Source of the DNA: Gemmatimonadota bacterium
GTDB taxonomy: Bacteria > Gemmatimonadota > Gemmatimonadetes > Gemmatimonadales > Gemmatimonadaceae
Reading direction: 5' to 3'
Assembly: GCA_003136975.1 (NCBI GenBank)
Contig: PLEG01000247.1
Location: forward strand, 1-33,105
DNA: 33,105 nucleotides
Shown here: positions 1 to 9,910 of the stretch, piece by piece
Layout of the letters: each line of letters opens with the position of its first letter
Numbering within the stretch: the first letter of the stretch is position 1
Made by a program: the position numbers and the translations under genes
The notes under the pieces: model-generated
What the model saw: only the letters and a program-made list of their open reading frames with translations
The model's database searches: none
What the model was told of the DNA's origin: nothing

Positions 1-2
1 TC

Positions 3-2018
3 GCGTGCGCGGTGCTCGTCTCCCTTTTCGTTTCGTTCTCGCTCGATCCAATGCTCTCGGCTTACTGGCCAGATCCGGCGATCGAGGCACACGAGCATCG
101 CAGCTGGATCTCGCGCAAGCTTGAATCATTCAACAAATGGTTCGACAGACAAGCTGACCGTTACAAGGGCGTGGTTGCGTGGGCGTTGGATCATCGCGCT
201 GACATGGTCGCGATCTCGATCGGCGTGTGCCTGGCAAGCATCCTAATTCCAGCAAAAGGCTTGTTCGCCGCGCTCACGCTGGTTGCCGGCGTGCTGTTGA
301 TCGTCTGGTTGATGTCGCTCGACTTCCCGAAGACAACGTTTTGGGGAATCGCCAGAGGAACTCTCGCGGTCGGAGTGTTCATCGGCGCCATGGTTGTCGG
401 CCTGATGCTCCCAGAGCCGGGCTGGGCAAAGCTTGGCGGCGGGTTCATTCCGGACTCGGACAATTCCGAGCTCAATGTATCGGTCGAGGCTCCGCCCGGC
501 TCGAACATCGACTACACGCACATCAAGTCGGAGGAGATCGGCCGCATCATCCGTACTCACAAGGAAGTCGCGTACACCTACACGATCGTGGGTACGGCGA
601 ACGGCTCGGGAGCAGTGGACGCGGCTAACATCTACATCAAGCTCGTTCCCAAAACAGATCGCTCGATCTCACAGGGCGATCTCAGCACGCTTATCCGCGA
701 GGAGATCTCCCACATTGTGGGCGTGACAGCCTACACATTCAACAGCAGCTTTGCTGGAAACCAGAAACAAATTCAGGTTCAGATTCGCGGCAACGACGCC
801 CAGCAGTTGAATGAAGTTGCCGAGAAGATGGAGGTGGAGGTACGCAAGGTTCCGGGCGCCGCTGATGTTGGCCTCTCGACCAAGGGACTCAAGCCCGAGC
901 TCGACGTGCAGTTGAACCGCGGACTCGCCGGGACGCTCGGAATCACGGTCGGCCAACTTGCCCAGGCGCTTCGGCCGGCATTCGCCGGCGTGCAAGCCGG
1001 AAGTTGGGTAGATCCAACAGGAAAGACGCGTGATGTAACTGTGCGTCTTCCGGCCGGATCGCGTGAGCGGATTTCTGATCTTCAGCAGTTACCGATCGCC
1101 GTTCCGCCATCAACAGGCGCCCCCCAGTCTGGGTCCGGTCAACCGTCGGCTGTCGCGATCAGTCCCACGAACACCGGACCGCAGACGATCCCGCTTGGCC
1201 AGATTGCGACGGTACGTGTCACAACCGGCCCGGCGCAGATCGATCATCTGGACGAGGATAAGGTCGTCATCGTGGGCGTGAATCCTCAGGGCCGTCCGCT
1301 AAGTGAAGTATCAGCTGATGTAAATAGCGCGATCGCGAAGGTCCAGCTTCCGCCCGGAGTGCATCTGTCGCAGGGCGGACAGGTGAAGGATCAGAACGAG
1401 GTGTTCGGCTCGATTCTGTCTGCACTGGGGCTCGCGGTCCTGCTGATGTACCTCATTCTGGTCGTGCAATTTGGATCGTTCCTCGATCCGCTGGCGATCA
1501 TGTTGTCGCTGCCATTGTCGTTGATTGGTGTGGTGCTCGCGTTGCTCGTTACCGGCGGCACGTTGAACATCATGTCCATGATCGGCGTGATTCTGTTGAT
1601 GGGAATCGTGGCGAAAAACGCGATTCTACTCGTGGATTTCGCCAAATGGACACGCGAGTCGAAGAAAGTGACATTGCGTGAGGCGTTGATCGAAGCTGGT
1701 AGAGTACGTCTTCGTCCCATCTTGATGACGACGTTCGCGTTGATCGCTGGAATGATCCCCGTGGCGTTGGGACTTGGCGAAGGCGCCGACTTCCGCGCGC
1801 CGCTCGGGCGCGCTGTTATTGGCGGTGTCATCACGTCAACTCTGCTGACGCTGATCGTCATCCCCACGTTCTACGAAATTCTGGATGAGTGGCGCGAGAA
1901 GCTATTGCATGCATTCGCCCGGCGTCGTGGCACTGATAGCCCGACCGGGCACGCGCCGGAACGTGAGCCTGGAATGGGAGCGCCGCCTCAACCCGCTTTG
2001 GGCGAGCCAACGGCGTAG
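3..2018 (+). CDS. RND family efflux transporter (AcrB/HAE1-like), 5'-truncated by window edge
   Basis: Frame is open from the window edge (ACAVLVSLFVSFSLDPMLSAYW...). Late RND transmembrane segment motifs: GILLMGIVAKNAILLVDFA, RLRPILMTTFALIAGMIPVALGLGEGADFRAPLGRAVIGGVITSTLLTLIVIPTFY. Confidence 0.95.
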   Translation, partial: ACAVLVSLFVSFSLDPMLSAYWPDPAIEAHEHRSWISRKLESFNKWFDRQADRYKGVVAWALDHRADMVAISIGVCLASILIPAKGLFAALTLVAGVLLIVWLMSLDFPKTTFWGIARGTLAVGVFIGAMVVGLMLPEPGWAKLGGGFIPDSDNSELNVSVEAPPGSNIDYTHIKSEEIGRIIRTHKEVAYTYTIVGTANGSGAVDAANIYIKLVPKTDRSISQGDLSTLIREEISHIVGVTAYTFNSSFAGNQKQIQVQIRGNDAQQLNEVAEKMEVEVRKVPGAADVGLSTKGLKPELDVQLNRGLAGTLGITVGQLAQALRPAFAGVQAGSWVDPTGKTRDVTVRLPAGSRERISDLQQLPIAVPPSTGAPQSGSGQPSAVAISPTNTGPQTIPLGQIATVRVTTGPAQIDHLDEDKVVIVGVNPQGRPLSEVSADVNSAIAKVQLPPGVHLSQGGQVKDQNEVFGSILSALGLAVLLMYLILVVQFGSFLDPLAIMLSLPLSLIGVVLALLVTGGTLNIMSMIGVILLMGIVAKNAILLVDFAKWTRESKKVTLREALIEAGRVRLRPILMTTFALIAGMIPVALGLGEGADFRAPLGRAVIGGVITSTLLTLIVIPTFYEILDEWREKLLHAFARRRGTDSPTGHAPEREPGMGAPPQPALGEPTA

Positions 2019-2028
2019 ATTTGGCGGG

Positions 2029-2907
2029 ATGAGATCGCCCGCCCGCCGCGCGATGCGCGCGGCACAGGTCGGAATGCTGGTGAACCTGGTCCTCGCGGTC
2101 ATAAAATTGATCGCGGGGATCGTCGGCCATGCATACGCGCTGGTTGCCGACGCGGTGGAATCGACCGCGGATATTTTCTCGTCGCTAGTGGTGTACGGCG
2201 GACTGCGCATCGCCGCGCAGCCCGCTGACGAGGACCATCCGTACGGACACGGACGGGCGGAACCGCTCGCGGGCGCACTGGTCGCGCTCATGCTGCTCAT
2301 CGCGGCGGCCGGAATAGCAATCGAGGCGGTGCGTGAGATAAGAGCGCCGCACCACACGCCCAAGGCGTGGACGCTTGGAGTGCTCGTCGGTGTGATCGTC
2401 ATCAAGCAGATACTCGCGAACCGCGTATTCCGCATTGGATCGGAGATCGGCAGTACCGCGGTGAAAGCGGACGCGCAGCATCACCGAAGCGATGTAATAA
2501 CGTCCGCTGCCGCGTTCGTTGGAATAAGCATCGCGGTGATTGGCGGACCAGGCTGGGAGCAGGCGGACGACTGGGCCGCGCTTGTTGCATCACTCGTGAT
2601 CTGCTACAACGGCGTGAAGATACTGCGCCCCGCGGTGAACGATCTGATGGATCGGCTGCCTGAAGCGCACGTCGTCGAAACGATCGCGAACGCGGCAACG
2701 AGCGTTTCCGACGTCCGCGCGATCGAGAAATTGAAGGTGCGCAAAGTGGGACTTCAGTACGCTGTGGACCTCCACGTCCAGGCCGATCCGCACATGTCGC
2801 TGCATGACGCCCACATAGTGAGCGGCAAGGTCAAGGGAGCGATCCGGACCGCGATGCCAGCCGTAGATGGCGTGCTCATTCATATGGAGCCTTACGAGTT
2901 GCAGTAA
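2029..2907 (+). CDS. Cation diffusion facilitator (CDF) family transporter
   Basis: NLVLAVIKLIAGIVGHAYALVADAVESTADIFSSLVVYGG and DEDHPYGHGRAE are CDF signatures. ATG at 2029 is preferred to the upstream alternative start at 1885, which overlaps the RND gene. Confidence 0.92.
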   Translation: MRSPARRAMRAAQVGMLVNLVLAVIKLIAGIVGHAYALVADAVESTADIFSSLVVYGGLRIAAQPADEDHPYGHGRAEPLAGALVALMLLIAAAGIAIEAVREIRAPHHTPKAWTLGVLVGVIVIKQILANRVFRIGSEIGSTAVKADAQHHRSDVITSAAAFVGISIAVIGGPGWEQADDWAALVASLVICYNGVKILRPAVNDLMDRLPEAHVVETIANAATSVSDVRAIEKLKVRKVGLQYAVDLHVQADPHMSLHDAHIVSGKVKGAIRTAMPAVDGVLIHMEPYELQ

Positions 2908-3152
2908 ATGCAACCGGCTTGGTGCGGTTTCTGACGTGTCTGCAAAAAAACTGTTGGTGAAGCCCTGCCGTCAGCCCCTTCCGCCGCCATTCGCCGCAGT
3001 CGGCCGCCGTCGGCCGCCATTCACCGCTGCTCTCACTCCACCCACCGGTCTGGCTCGGTTTGCGGCCAATCTGGGTGGCCTGTATATTAGCCGCACGATT
3101 TTAAGCTGATGAGCAGCACGTCCGTGCCGCCGTCACAACCTCGGTGCATGCA

Positions 3153-6100
3153 ATGACGAAAACGAGACTGTTCGCGGTGGTGCTGGGAGTGCTCTGTAGC
3201 GCTGCGCCAGTGATGGCGCAGCAGACCAAGACGGTGACTGGTACCGTCACCGGGGAGGAAGGTGCCCCGTTGACTGGTGTCGCGATCGTCATCAAGGGCA
3301 CGCAGAACGGTACGAACACGAACGACCAGGGGAAATACTCCATCCACGTCGCACCGGGGCAGGTGCTACAGTTCCGGCGGATTGGAACGAGCCCCGCTGA
3401 GCGCACCGTCGGCCCAGCAAACACGATCGACGTTATCCTGCATAGCGTCGCGTCGAACCTCAACGCCGTCGTCGTCACCGCGCTTGGTCGCCAGGTGGCA
3501 GCGCGCTCGCTCGGTACCTCACAGCAGACGGTGAGTGGCAGCGCGATCGCGCAGAGCCAGCGCGTCGACGTGCTCAACGCGCTGCAGGGGCGCGTCGCCG
3601 GCGTGACGGTGACACAGACGTCGGGTACCCCGGGCGCTTCCACCGCGATCACGATCCGCGGCGTCAGCTCGATCAGCTCGAGCAACCAGCCGCTCATCGT
3701 CGTCGATGGCCAACCGGTCAACAACCAGACACTTAACACTGGCGCCCTGGCTGCGGGCGCCGCGTCGTCCACCGACTTCGCGAATCGCACTGTCGACTTC
3801 ACGAACCGCGCGTCGGACTTCAATCCCGAGGACGTCGAGTCGATCACGGTGCTCAAGGGTCCCGAAGCGGCGGCCCTCTACGGCATTGACGCGGCGAACG
3901 GCGCGATCCTGATCACGACCAAGCGTGGGCGGCCAGGCGAGAGCGGCATCGAGTACAGCAACGACTTCGAAATCCTCTCGCTCCGCAAGGTGCCGCAGGT
4001 TCAGCAGTTGTACGCGCGCACCACCGACGTCGGCGCTTTTTCGTACTTCGGTGCACCGTACGCGTCTGGCACCACTCTCTACAACAACGTCCCCGCCTTC
4101 TTCCAGGACGGAATGACGCAGAAGCACAATCTCGCGTTCAGCGGTGCGGCCGCGGACAACCGCATGAACTACCGCATCTCGAGCTCGTACACCAACCAGC
4201 ACGGCGTCGTCCCGACGTCGACGTACCATCGTATCAACCTGACGGGCGCGTCGTCGGCAACGGTGACGAACTGGCTCAGCACCGACCTGTCGCTGATGTA
4301 TGCCTACGACAACAACAACCAGCCGTTCAAGGGTGCTGGCAGCCCGCTGCTCGGGCTTCTGTCGTGGCCGCAGAACGACAACGCCGCCAACTGGCTCACT
4401 ACCTCCGGCCTGCGGCGCACAGTCACGAATCAGGGCCTGGCGAATGAGTACGACAATCCGTACTACAACGTCTACAAGAACAAGAACAACGCCACGGGGA
4501 ACCGGATGGTCGGCAACCTGACCCTGACGTTCACCCCGGTGAGCTGGGGCAACATCAAGACCCTCGTCGGCACAGACTACACAACTGGCGAGAACCTGAT
4601 CAACCGTGACCCACAGAGCTACTACGGCGCGACGTTCAACGGCATTCTGGACCAGTCAACCGATGTCACGCGCAACATCGACGAGCGGACGCTGTTCAAC
4701 ATCAATCCGCACCACTTCACGCGAAGCCTGTCGATCAGCGGCCTCTTTGGGCAGGAGGTGCTGGATCAGAACGACAACGTGAACTCACTCGAAGGCCAGG
4801 GTTATCTCTCGCCCACCTTCGTGTCGATGAACAACACGTCGAATCGCTCGCTGCTCACGACGCTCACTCGGCGTCGCGTGGTCAGCGGCCTGGGCCAGGC
4901 GACGGTGAATTACAAGGACTGGCTCTACCTGAGCGCCAGCGGCCGAAATGACTGGACGTCGACGATACCGGTGCAGAACAACTCGTTCTTCTATCCCTCG
5001 TTCTCGGCCAGCTTCGTCTTTACGGACGCCTTCCCGTCACTGCAGCGCTTCATGACCGGCAAGCTGCGCGCGGCGGCGGCGGAGGTCGGGCGCGACGCGC
5101 CGGCATACTCGTACGCGGCGGCACTGCAGTACAAGCCGACGACGGGCAACGGCTACGGCTACAACTTCACGGGACCCAACCCCTTGTTGAAGCCGGAGTT
5201 CGCCCGGGATCATGAATATGGCGCAGAGCTGAGCTTCTTCCACGACCGCCTCGGCATCGACGCCACATATTACCGGAAGAAGACGACGGACCAGATTGTC
5301 TCGAACCTCCGCGGTCCGTACGCCACCGGCTTCGTGTTGTTCAACCTGAACGGCGCGACCACGGAGAACCACGGTGTCGAGCTCGCGGTCCGCGGCACTC
5401 CGGTACAGCGCCAGGACTTCTCCTGGGACTTCGACGTTAACTACGACAGCCACCACGGCAAGGTGCTGTCCCTTCCGGACAACCTCCCGGAGGCGTACGT
5501 CTCCGACACGTGGCTCTACGACAACGTGCGCAACGGAACCGCGCCAGGGCTGTCGACCGAGTCGCTCACGGGCTTCTTTTTCCTCCGGAACAAGCAGGGA
5601 AAGCTCCTCATCGATCCCACGACGGGCCTCCCGATCAACTCGAATCCGAACTTCATCAACGGCGGCTTCGATCGCACGCCGAAGTACACCATCGGGCTCA
5701 ACAACAGCATTCGATTCAAGCGGATAAGCGTGAGCGCCCTCCTCGACTTCCGTCGTGGCGGCGACATCTACAACGCGACGCAGCAATATCTCGTGACCCA
5801 CGGACTCGCAACGTCGACGCTCAACCGCAACACGCCGGTCGTGATCGCCGGCGTCCTGCGCGATGGCAATGAGAACACGAGCCACCCGACGACGAATAGC
5901 ATCGTGGTGAACCCGGCGACAGAGACGCAGTTCTTCGCCGGGACGAGCACCGAAATGAGCGACGAGCTCTACATCCAGAAGAACGTCAACTGGGTGCGCC
6001 TGCGCGACATCACCGTCACGTATCAGCTCCCGAGCAGGATTGCGAGGAACGCCAGCGTCTTCGTGACGGGGACCGACCTGTTTCTGAAGACCAATTACAC

Positions 6101-6224
6101 CGGCCTCGATCCGCTCACGAATGGCAATAGCGCAGCGGTCGGCGGCTCGGGTGGTGCCGGGATCGACTACGGCAACCTTCCGGTGCCGCGCGGCTTCAAC
6201 TTCGGCATTCGCCTCGGGCTCTGA
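3153..6224 (+). CDS. SusC/RagA-type TonB-linked outer membrane protein
   Basis: Signal peptide; carboxypeptidase-regulatory-like N-terminal domain (VTGTVTGEEGAPLTGVAIVIKGT); plug (NALQGRVAGVTVTQTSGTPGASTAITIRGVSSISSSNQPLIVVDGQPV, VESITVLKGPEAAALYGIDAANGAILITTKRG); C-terminal beta-barrel. The track start at 3144 is GTG; ATG at 3153. Confidence 0.95.
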   Translation: MTKTRLFAVVLGVLCSAAPVMAQQTKTVTGTVTGEEGAPLTGVAIVIKGTQNGTNTNDQGKYSIHVAPGQVLQFRRIGTSPAERTVGPANTIDVILHSVASNLNAVVVTALGRQVAARSLGTSQQTVSGSAIAQSQRVDVLNALQGRVAGVTVTQTSGTPGASTAITIRGVSSISSSNQPLIVVDGQPVNNQTLNTGALAAGAASSTDFANRTVDFTNRASDFNPEDVESITVLKGPEAAALYGIDAANGAILITTKRGRPGESGIEYSNDFEILSLRKVPQVQQLYARTTDVGAFSYFGAPYASGTTLYNNVPAFFQDGMTQKHNLAFSGAAADNRMNYRISSSYTNQHGVVPTSTYHRINLTGASSATVTNWLSTDLSLMYAYDNNNQPFKGAGSPLLGLLSWPQNDNAANWLTTSGLRRTVTNQGLANEYDNPYYNVYKNKNNATGNRMVGNLTLTFTPVSWGNIKTLVGTDYTTGENLINRDPQSYYGATFNGILDQSTDVTRNIDERTLFNINPHHFTRSLSISGLFGQEVLDQNDNVNSLEGQGYLSPTFVSMNNTSNRSLLTTLTRRRVVSGLGQATVNYKDWLYLSASGRNDWTSTIPVQNNSFFYPSFSASFVFTDAFPSLQRFMTGKLRAAAAEVGRDAPAYSYAAALQYKPTTGNGYGYNFTGPNPLLKPEFARDHEYGAELSFFHDRLGIDATYYRKKTTDQIVSNLRGPYATGFVLFNLNGATTENHGVELAVRGTPVQRQDFSWDFDVNYDSHHGKVLSLPDNLPEAYVSDTWLYDNVRNGTAPGLSTESLTGFFFLRNKQGKLLIDPTTGLPINSNPNFINGGFDRTPKYTIGLNNSIRFKRISVSALLDFRRGGDIYNATQQYLVTHGLATSTLNRNTPVVIAGVLRDGNENTSHPTTNSIVVNPATETQFFAGTSTEMSDELYIQKNVNWVRLRDITVTYQLPSRIARNASVFVTGTDLFLKTNYTGLDPLTNGNSAAVGGSGGAGIDYGNLPVPRGFNFGIRLGL

Positions 6225-6278
6225 CATGACCGCAAATAACGCACAGATACCAGGCACACACCCTTCAGGGAGCGGCCG

Positions 6279-7856
6279 ATGAAAAGAACTGCAGGCGTGC
6301 TCCTCGCGGGGGCGTTGACCCTCGCGTCGGGCTGCAAAGACTATCTCGACGTCAACACGAACCCGAACGTCCCCACGAGCGTCGCGGCCAATCTGTACCT
6401 GCCGCCGATGCTCCACTGGATGGTGACGTCACAGCAGTACGATGCCACTGCGGCGACCGGGCTTTACACGCAGGAGTGGGCATCCGTCTCCTCCACCACG
6501 ACGCTGAGCGTCTGGCAGCGCATGGGGTACGCGTCCGGTAGCGACACGGGCGCCGAGCAGTGGCGCGACGTGTACTGGAGCTTCGGCCAGAACCTCATCG
6601 ACATGATGAACAAGGCCCAGACCGAGAAGCGCTGGGACGTGCTTGGCGTCGGGTATGTCCTCAAGGCGTGGGGATGGCAGGTGCTCACCGACATGCACAG
6701 TGAGATCGAAATCAAGGAGGCGTTCCAGCCTGGCCGTTACACCTTCGATTACGACCCGCAGCAGTTCGCGTACTCGGAAGTGCAACGGAATCTCGACAGC
6801 GCCTTCGTCTATCTGCAGCGAACGGACGGTGCCGTCGATCCGACATACCTCGCGCAGGGCGACATCATCTACAAGGGCGATCGCACCAAGTGGCTCAAGT
6901 ACGCGTACGGGTTGTACGCGCTCAACCTCAGTCACTATTCGAACAAGCCCTCGTACAAGCCGGACTCCGTTATCGCGCTGGTGGACAAGTCGTTCGCCAG
7001 CGAGGCTGACGACGCGCTCGAGACGTACACGCTGAAGGATCCGGGGCTCCAGGACTACAACTTTCTGGGGCAGTCCCGCAACAACGTCACGTTCCTCCGC
7101 CAGACGCAGTTCGTGGTATCGTTGATGGACGGAACCGACTTCGGCGTCGCCGACCCGCGCATGAAGCGGATGCTTTCGATGGCGGCTGATTCGGGGTACC
7201 ACGGACTCGACATCAATCAGCCCGGCTACGGGGGCCTCCCGGCGAGCCAGCAACCGTACAACCTCTTCGGGTATTCGGGGTCCACGCGTGTTGGTCTCCC
7301 CGGGAAATACCTTTTCGACGACAAGGCGAAGGTACCTGCAATGACCTACGCCGAGCTGCAGTTCATCAAGGCGGAAGCCGCGCTGCGGAAGGGCGACGCC
7401 TCCACTGCGTACACCGCCTTCCAGAATGGCGTGGCTGCGCACATCGATTTCGTTAACGCCCGCAACCTTGACGACGGCCAGTGGCCGTCGCAGATCTCGC
7501 AAAGCGAGAAGAACGTGTTTCTCACGAAGCTCGTCGCATCGCCGAGCGCGTTGACATTGACGCAAATCATGTCCCAGAAGTACATCGCGCTCTGGGGATG
7601 GAACAACGACGAGATCTGGATGGACATGCGGCGGTACCACTACACCGACAAGGATCCCGTCACTGGTCAGCAGGTGTACCTGAACTTCGCACCACCGACG
7701 AACCTGTTCCCGGACAATGGTGGCAAGCTCGTGTATCGGATGCGGCCGCGGTACAACTCTGACTACGTGTGGAACAGCACTGCGCTGGCCGCTATCGGCG
7801 GCCTCGCGCCCGACTACCACACGAAAGAAGAGTGGATCACCACCTCCCAACCTTAA
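6279..7856 (+). CDS. SusD/RagB family nutrient-binding outer membrane lipoprotein
   Basis: Lipoprotein signal (LLAGALTLASGCKDYLDVNTNPN), SusD-like body (TYAELQFIKAEAALRKGD, ALWGWNNDEIWMDMRRYHY); directly downstream of susC. Confidence 0.93.
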   Translation: MKRTAGVLLAGALTLASGCKDYLDVNTNPNVPTSVAANLYLPPMLHWMVTSQQYDATAATGLYTQEWASVSSTTTLSVWQRMGYASGSDTGAEQWRDVYWSFGQNLIDMMNKAQTEKRWDVLGVGYVLKAWGWQVLTDMHSEIEIKEAFQPGRYTFDYDPQQFAYSEVQRNLDSAFVYLQRTDGAVDPTYLAQGDIIYKGDRTKWLKYAYGLYALNLSHYSNKPSYKPDSVIALVDKSFASEADDALETYTLKDPGLQDYNFLGQSRNNVTFLRQTQFVVSLMDGTDFGVADPRMKRMLSMAADSGYHGLDINQPGYGGLPASQQPYNLFGYSGSTRVGLPGKYLFDDKAKVPAMTYAELQFIKAEAALRKGDASTAYTAFQNGVAAHIDFVNARNLDDGQWPSQISQSEKNVFLTKLVASPSALTLTQIMSQKYIALWGWNNDEIWMDMRRYHYTDKDPVTGQQVYLNFAPPTNLFPDNGGKLVYRMRPRYNSDYVWNSTALAAIGGLAPDYHTKEEWITTSQP

Positions 7857-7865
7857 AGGCCCCAC

Positions 7866-8654
7866 ATGACCACACATCGCCATATTGCCGCGCTCGTCCT
7901 CAGCGCTGCCGCGATCGCGGCCTGCGGGACGACTGCTCAAACGGATATCACCGCGCCGGCACCGTCGGCAAAGGTGCTGTTTTTCAACGAGGGGCTTAAC
8001 TCGCCCGGCGTGAACCTCTTTGCCGATAGCACCAAGCTGACCGCCATCAGCTCGTCTTCGGGGGCGCAGACGCCGGTAGGTACGACGTACAGCCAGGTAG
8101 CCGTTGGCGGCTATTACACGGGGCTCGCAGCCGGCCAGCACACGCTGTCCGGTCGCCTCTCCGACACGACAGCCGCGAATCGCAACATCGTGATCTCGTC
8201 GGTCAGCACGACGCTCGCGGATGGCAAGTGGTACTCGTACTATCAGGCCGGTCCGTACGATGCCACGGCGAAAAAGGTGGATGCCTTTGTCGTCGAAGAT
8301 CCCATTGCGGCCACCATCGACTACTCGGTCGCCAATGTCCGGCTCGTGAACGCGATCTACAACGCGAATCCCGGAACGCTGACGGTCACAAACGCAGACA
8401 CCAGCATCCATCCGACGCCGCCTCCGAGCGTGATTGGAGGTAGTATTGCGTACAAGAGTGCCGGCGCCTACGTCGCCATTCCGGCCGGCTCATACAGCCT
8501 CAGCGTCGCTGGGCTTGGCGCAACGCCGGTGATTCACGCGGCTGTTGCATTGACGGGCGGTCGGTACTACACGATCACCGCGCGGGGTGACATGACCGTC
8601 GTATCGAACAAGTTGACGACCTACCCAACGCTGGACAATCAGGCGAACCGGTAG
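7866..8654 (+). CDS. DUF4397 domain-containing lipoprotein
   Basis: Lipobox IAACG. Repeated pattern VRLVNAIYNANPGTLTV and AYVAIPAGSYSLSVAGLGATPVIHAAVALTGGRYYTITARGD resembles DUF4397. Lies 9 nt after susD. Confidence 0.75.
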   Translation: MTTHRHIAALVLSAAAIAACGTTAQTDITAPAPSAKVLFFNEGLNSPGVNLFADSTKLTAISSSSGAQTPVGTTYSQVAVGGYYTGLAAGQHTLSGRLSDTTAANRNIVISSVSTTLADGKWYSYYQAGPYDATAKKVDAFVVEDPIAATIDYSVANVRLVNAIYNANPGTLTVTNADTSIHPTPPPSVIGGSIAYKSAGAYVAIPAGSYSLSVAGLGATPVIHAAVALTGGRYYTITARGDMTVVSNKLTTYPTLDNQANR

Positions 8655-8671
8655 GATCGGGAGTCAGGATC

Positions 8672-8709
8672 GAGAAGGCCTTCAGCCCGTCGGCTGAAGG
8701 CCTTTTCTC
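8672..8709 (+). terminator. Intrinsic terminator-like hairpin
   Basis: gagaaggccttcagcc-cgtc-ggctgaaggccttttctc, long near-perfect stem after the DUF4397 stop. Confidence 0.8.
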
Positions 8710-8749
8710 GTTTCGCGCACGGTGTCGGGAGACGCGTTCCCCTTCGCGT

Positions 8750-8755
8750 TATATT
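8750..8755 (+). promoter_or_regulatory. Putative -10 (TATATT) for a leaderless lipoprotein transcript
   Basis: TATATT ends 10 nt before ATG 8766; no Shine-Dalgarno visible in between (gcgtcgagct). Confidence 0.45.
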
Positions 8756-8765
8756 GCGTCGAGCT

Positions 8766-9230
8766 ATGAGAAAAGGCGCATTCATGGCCGCGGTCGTCGC
8801 GGCGTTCGTACTGGCAGGCTGCTCCGGCCAATCCGCCACGGGCCTGGATCAGATGATCTACAACGCCACATACACGGGCCAGGGGACTCTCCAGCGCTCG
8901 CCAGTCGAGGCGGGTACGCCAGCCCCCCCAGCCACGCGCCCGATGACTGTGACGATGACACTAGCGCAGCTGGGACAGGACTTCAGTGGCACTTTTTCGG
9001 TGACCGATACACTGGCGCGGCCGATCTACTCGGGAAGCGTCACCGGACGATCGACATCGGCTGGAGCCGACTTTACCTTCGTTGTTCCGTCACCGTGCGC
9101 CGGTGCGTTGTATGGCTCATTCACAGTCTCGAACGCTGAGCTCACCGGGTCCGCCGCTGGGCGTGATTGCGGCGCCGGTGCCACTGGCAACAACGTCCAG
9201 ATCACTTTTACCAACTTGGTCAGACACTAG
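8766..9230 (+). CDS. Small hypothetical lipoprotein
   Basis: MRKGAFMAAVVAAFVLAGCSGQ lipobox; ATG 8766 is preferred over TTG 8754. Confidence 0.75.
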   Translation: MRKGAFMAAVVAAFVLAGCSGQSATGLDQMIYNATYTGQGTLQRSPVEAGTPAPPATRPMTVTMTLAQLGQDFSGTFSVTDTLARPIYSGSVTGRSTSAGADFTFVVPSPCAGALYGSFTVSNAELTGSAAGRDCGAGATGNNVQITFTNLVRH

Positions 9231-9251
9231 CGGCCGGGATATTTTCAAGCG

Positions 9252-9818
9252 ATGAACAGCCGACGTATCACCATTTTCGCGGCGCTCGCCGCCTGCACTA
9301 CCCTCGCAGCCTGCGGCGGCGCCGATAGCCGCGACACCGACCGAACGTCGGGTCCCGCTAACGAGCCGAACAGTGTCATGTACTTCGACTCCACACAGGC
9401 GGTCATTCCGGGTACCGCAGCCGCCGGTGCGGCTGGCGGAACGGCGAACGGCGCCGAGCTATTCACCAGATGCGCTGTATGCCATCAGGCGAGCGGGCTG
9501 GGCGTTACAGGCGCGTATCCTCCACTCGCGGGATCCGAATGGTTGCTCAACAATCCTGAAGTTCCGATCCGGATCGTGCTGCACGGTCTCCAGGGGCCGA
9601 TAACCGTGAAGAGCACATCCTTCAACAGCGCGATGACGCCATTCGCGGATCAGCTATCGGACGCCGAGATCGCCGCGATCATCACGTACGAGCGGTCCAG
9701 CTGGGGCAACAGCGCGTCCAAGATCACCGCGGAGCAGGTAGCCTCAGTCCGCGCCGCGACCAAGGCGCAGACTGCGCCCTGGAAGCCGGACGAACTCAAG
9801 GGACTCATCGGGAAGTAG
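9252..9818 (+). CDS. c-type cytochrome lipoprotein
   Basis: Lipobox TTLAACGG; haem motif CAVCH (CxxCH) in NGAELFTRCAVCHQASGLGVTGAYPPLAGSEWL; later conserved MTPFADQLSDAEIAAIITYERSSWGN. Confidence 0.9.
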   Translation: MNSRRITIFAALAACTTLAACGGADSRDTDRTSGPANEPNSVMYFDSTQAVIPGTAAAGAAGGTANGAELFTRCAVCHQASGLGVTGAYPPLAGSEWLLNNPEVPIRIVLHGLQGPITVKSTSFNSAMTPFADQLSDAEIAAIITYERSSWGNSASKITAEQVASVRAATKAQTAPWKPDELKGLIGK

Positions 9819-9910
9819 GCGCGTCGGAGTCGCGATGCCCGTAGGACGCGGATGCGTCCGCGCCGTGCTTCACAACAAACCACTTCGCTCGCCGCTGTGA
9901 CCAACTCCGC

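Noticed and set aside
2867-3109. 80-aa ORF in the CDF-susC intergenic region, with short GGCCGCC(AT/GT) direct repeats
   Set aside because: No coding support; the repeats are short and can arise from GC-rich composition.
3101-3856. 251-aa minus-strand ORF antisense to susC 5' end
   Set aside because: Ser/Thr/Ala-rich shadow ORF; no domain support.
5037-6416. 459-aa minus-strand ORF antisense to susC
   Set aside because: Same reason: composition-driven shadow ORF opposite a confident SusC gene.
6429-8411. 660-aa minus-strand ORF antisense to susD/DUF4397
   Set aside because: Arg/Val/Asp-rich with no domain logic; lies opposite clearly coding SusD. Typical high-GC antisense open frame.
9844-9859. 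GGACGC-GGAT-GCGTCC hairpin between cytochrome c and the outer membrane protein gene
   Set aside because: Only a 6-bp stem and no T-run; resembles GCGGATRCRTCC strings elsewhere (30771, 27943) but too weak to call.
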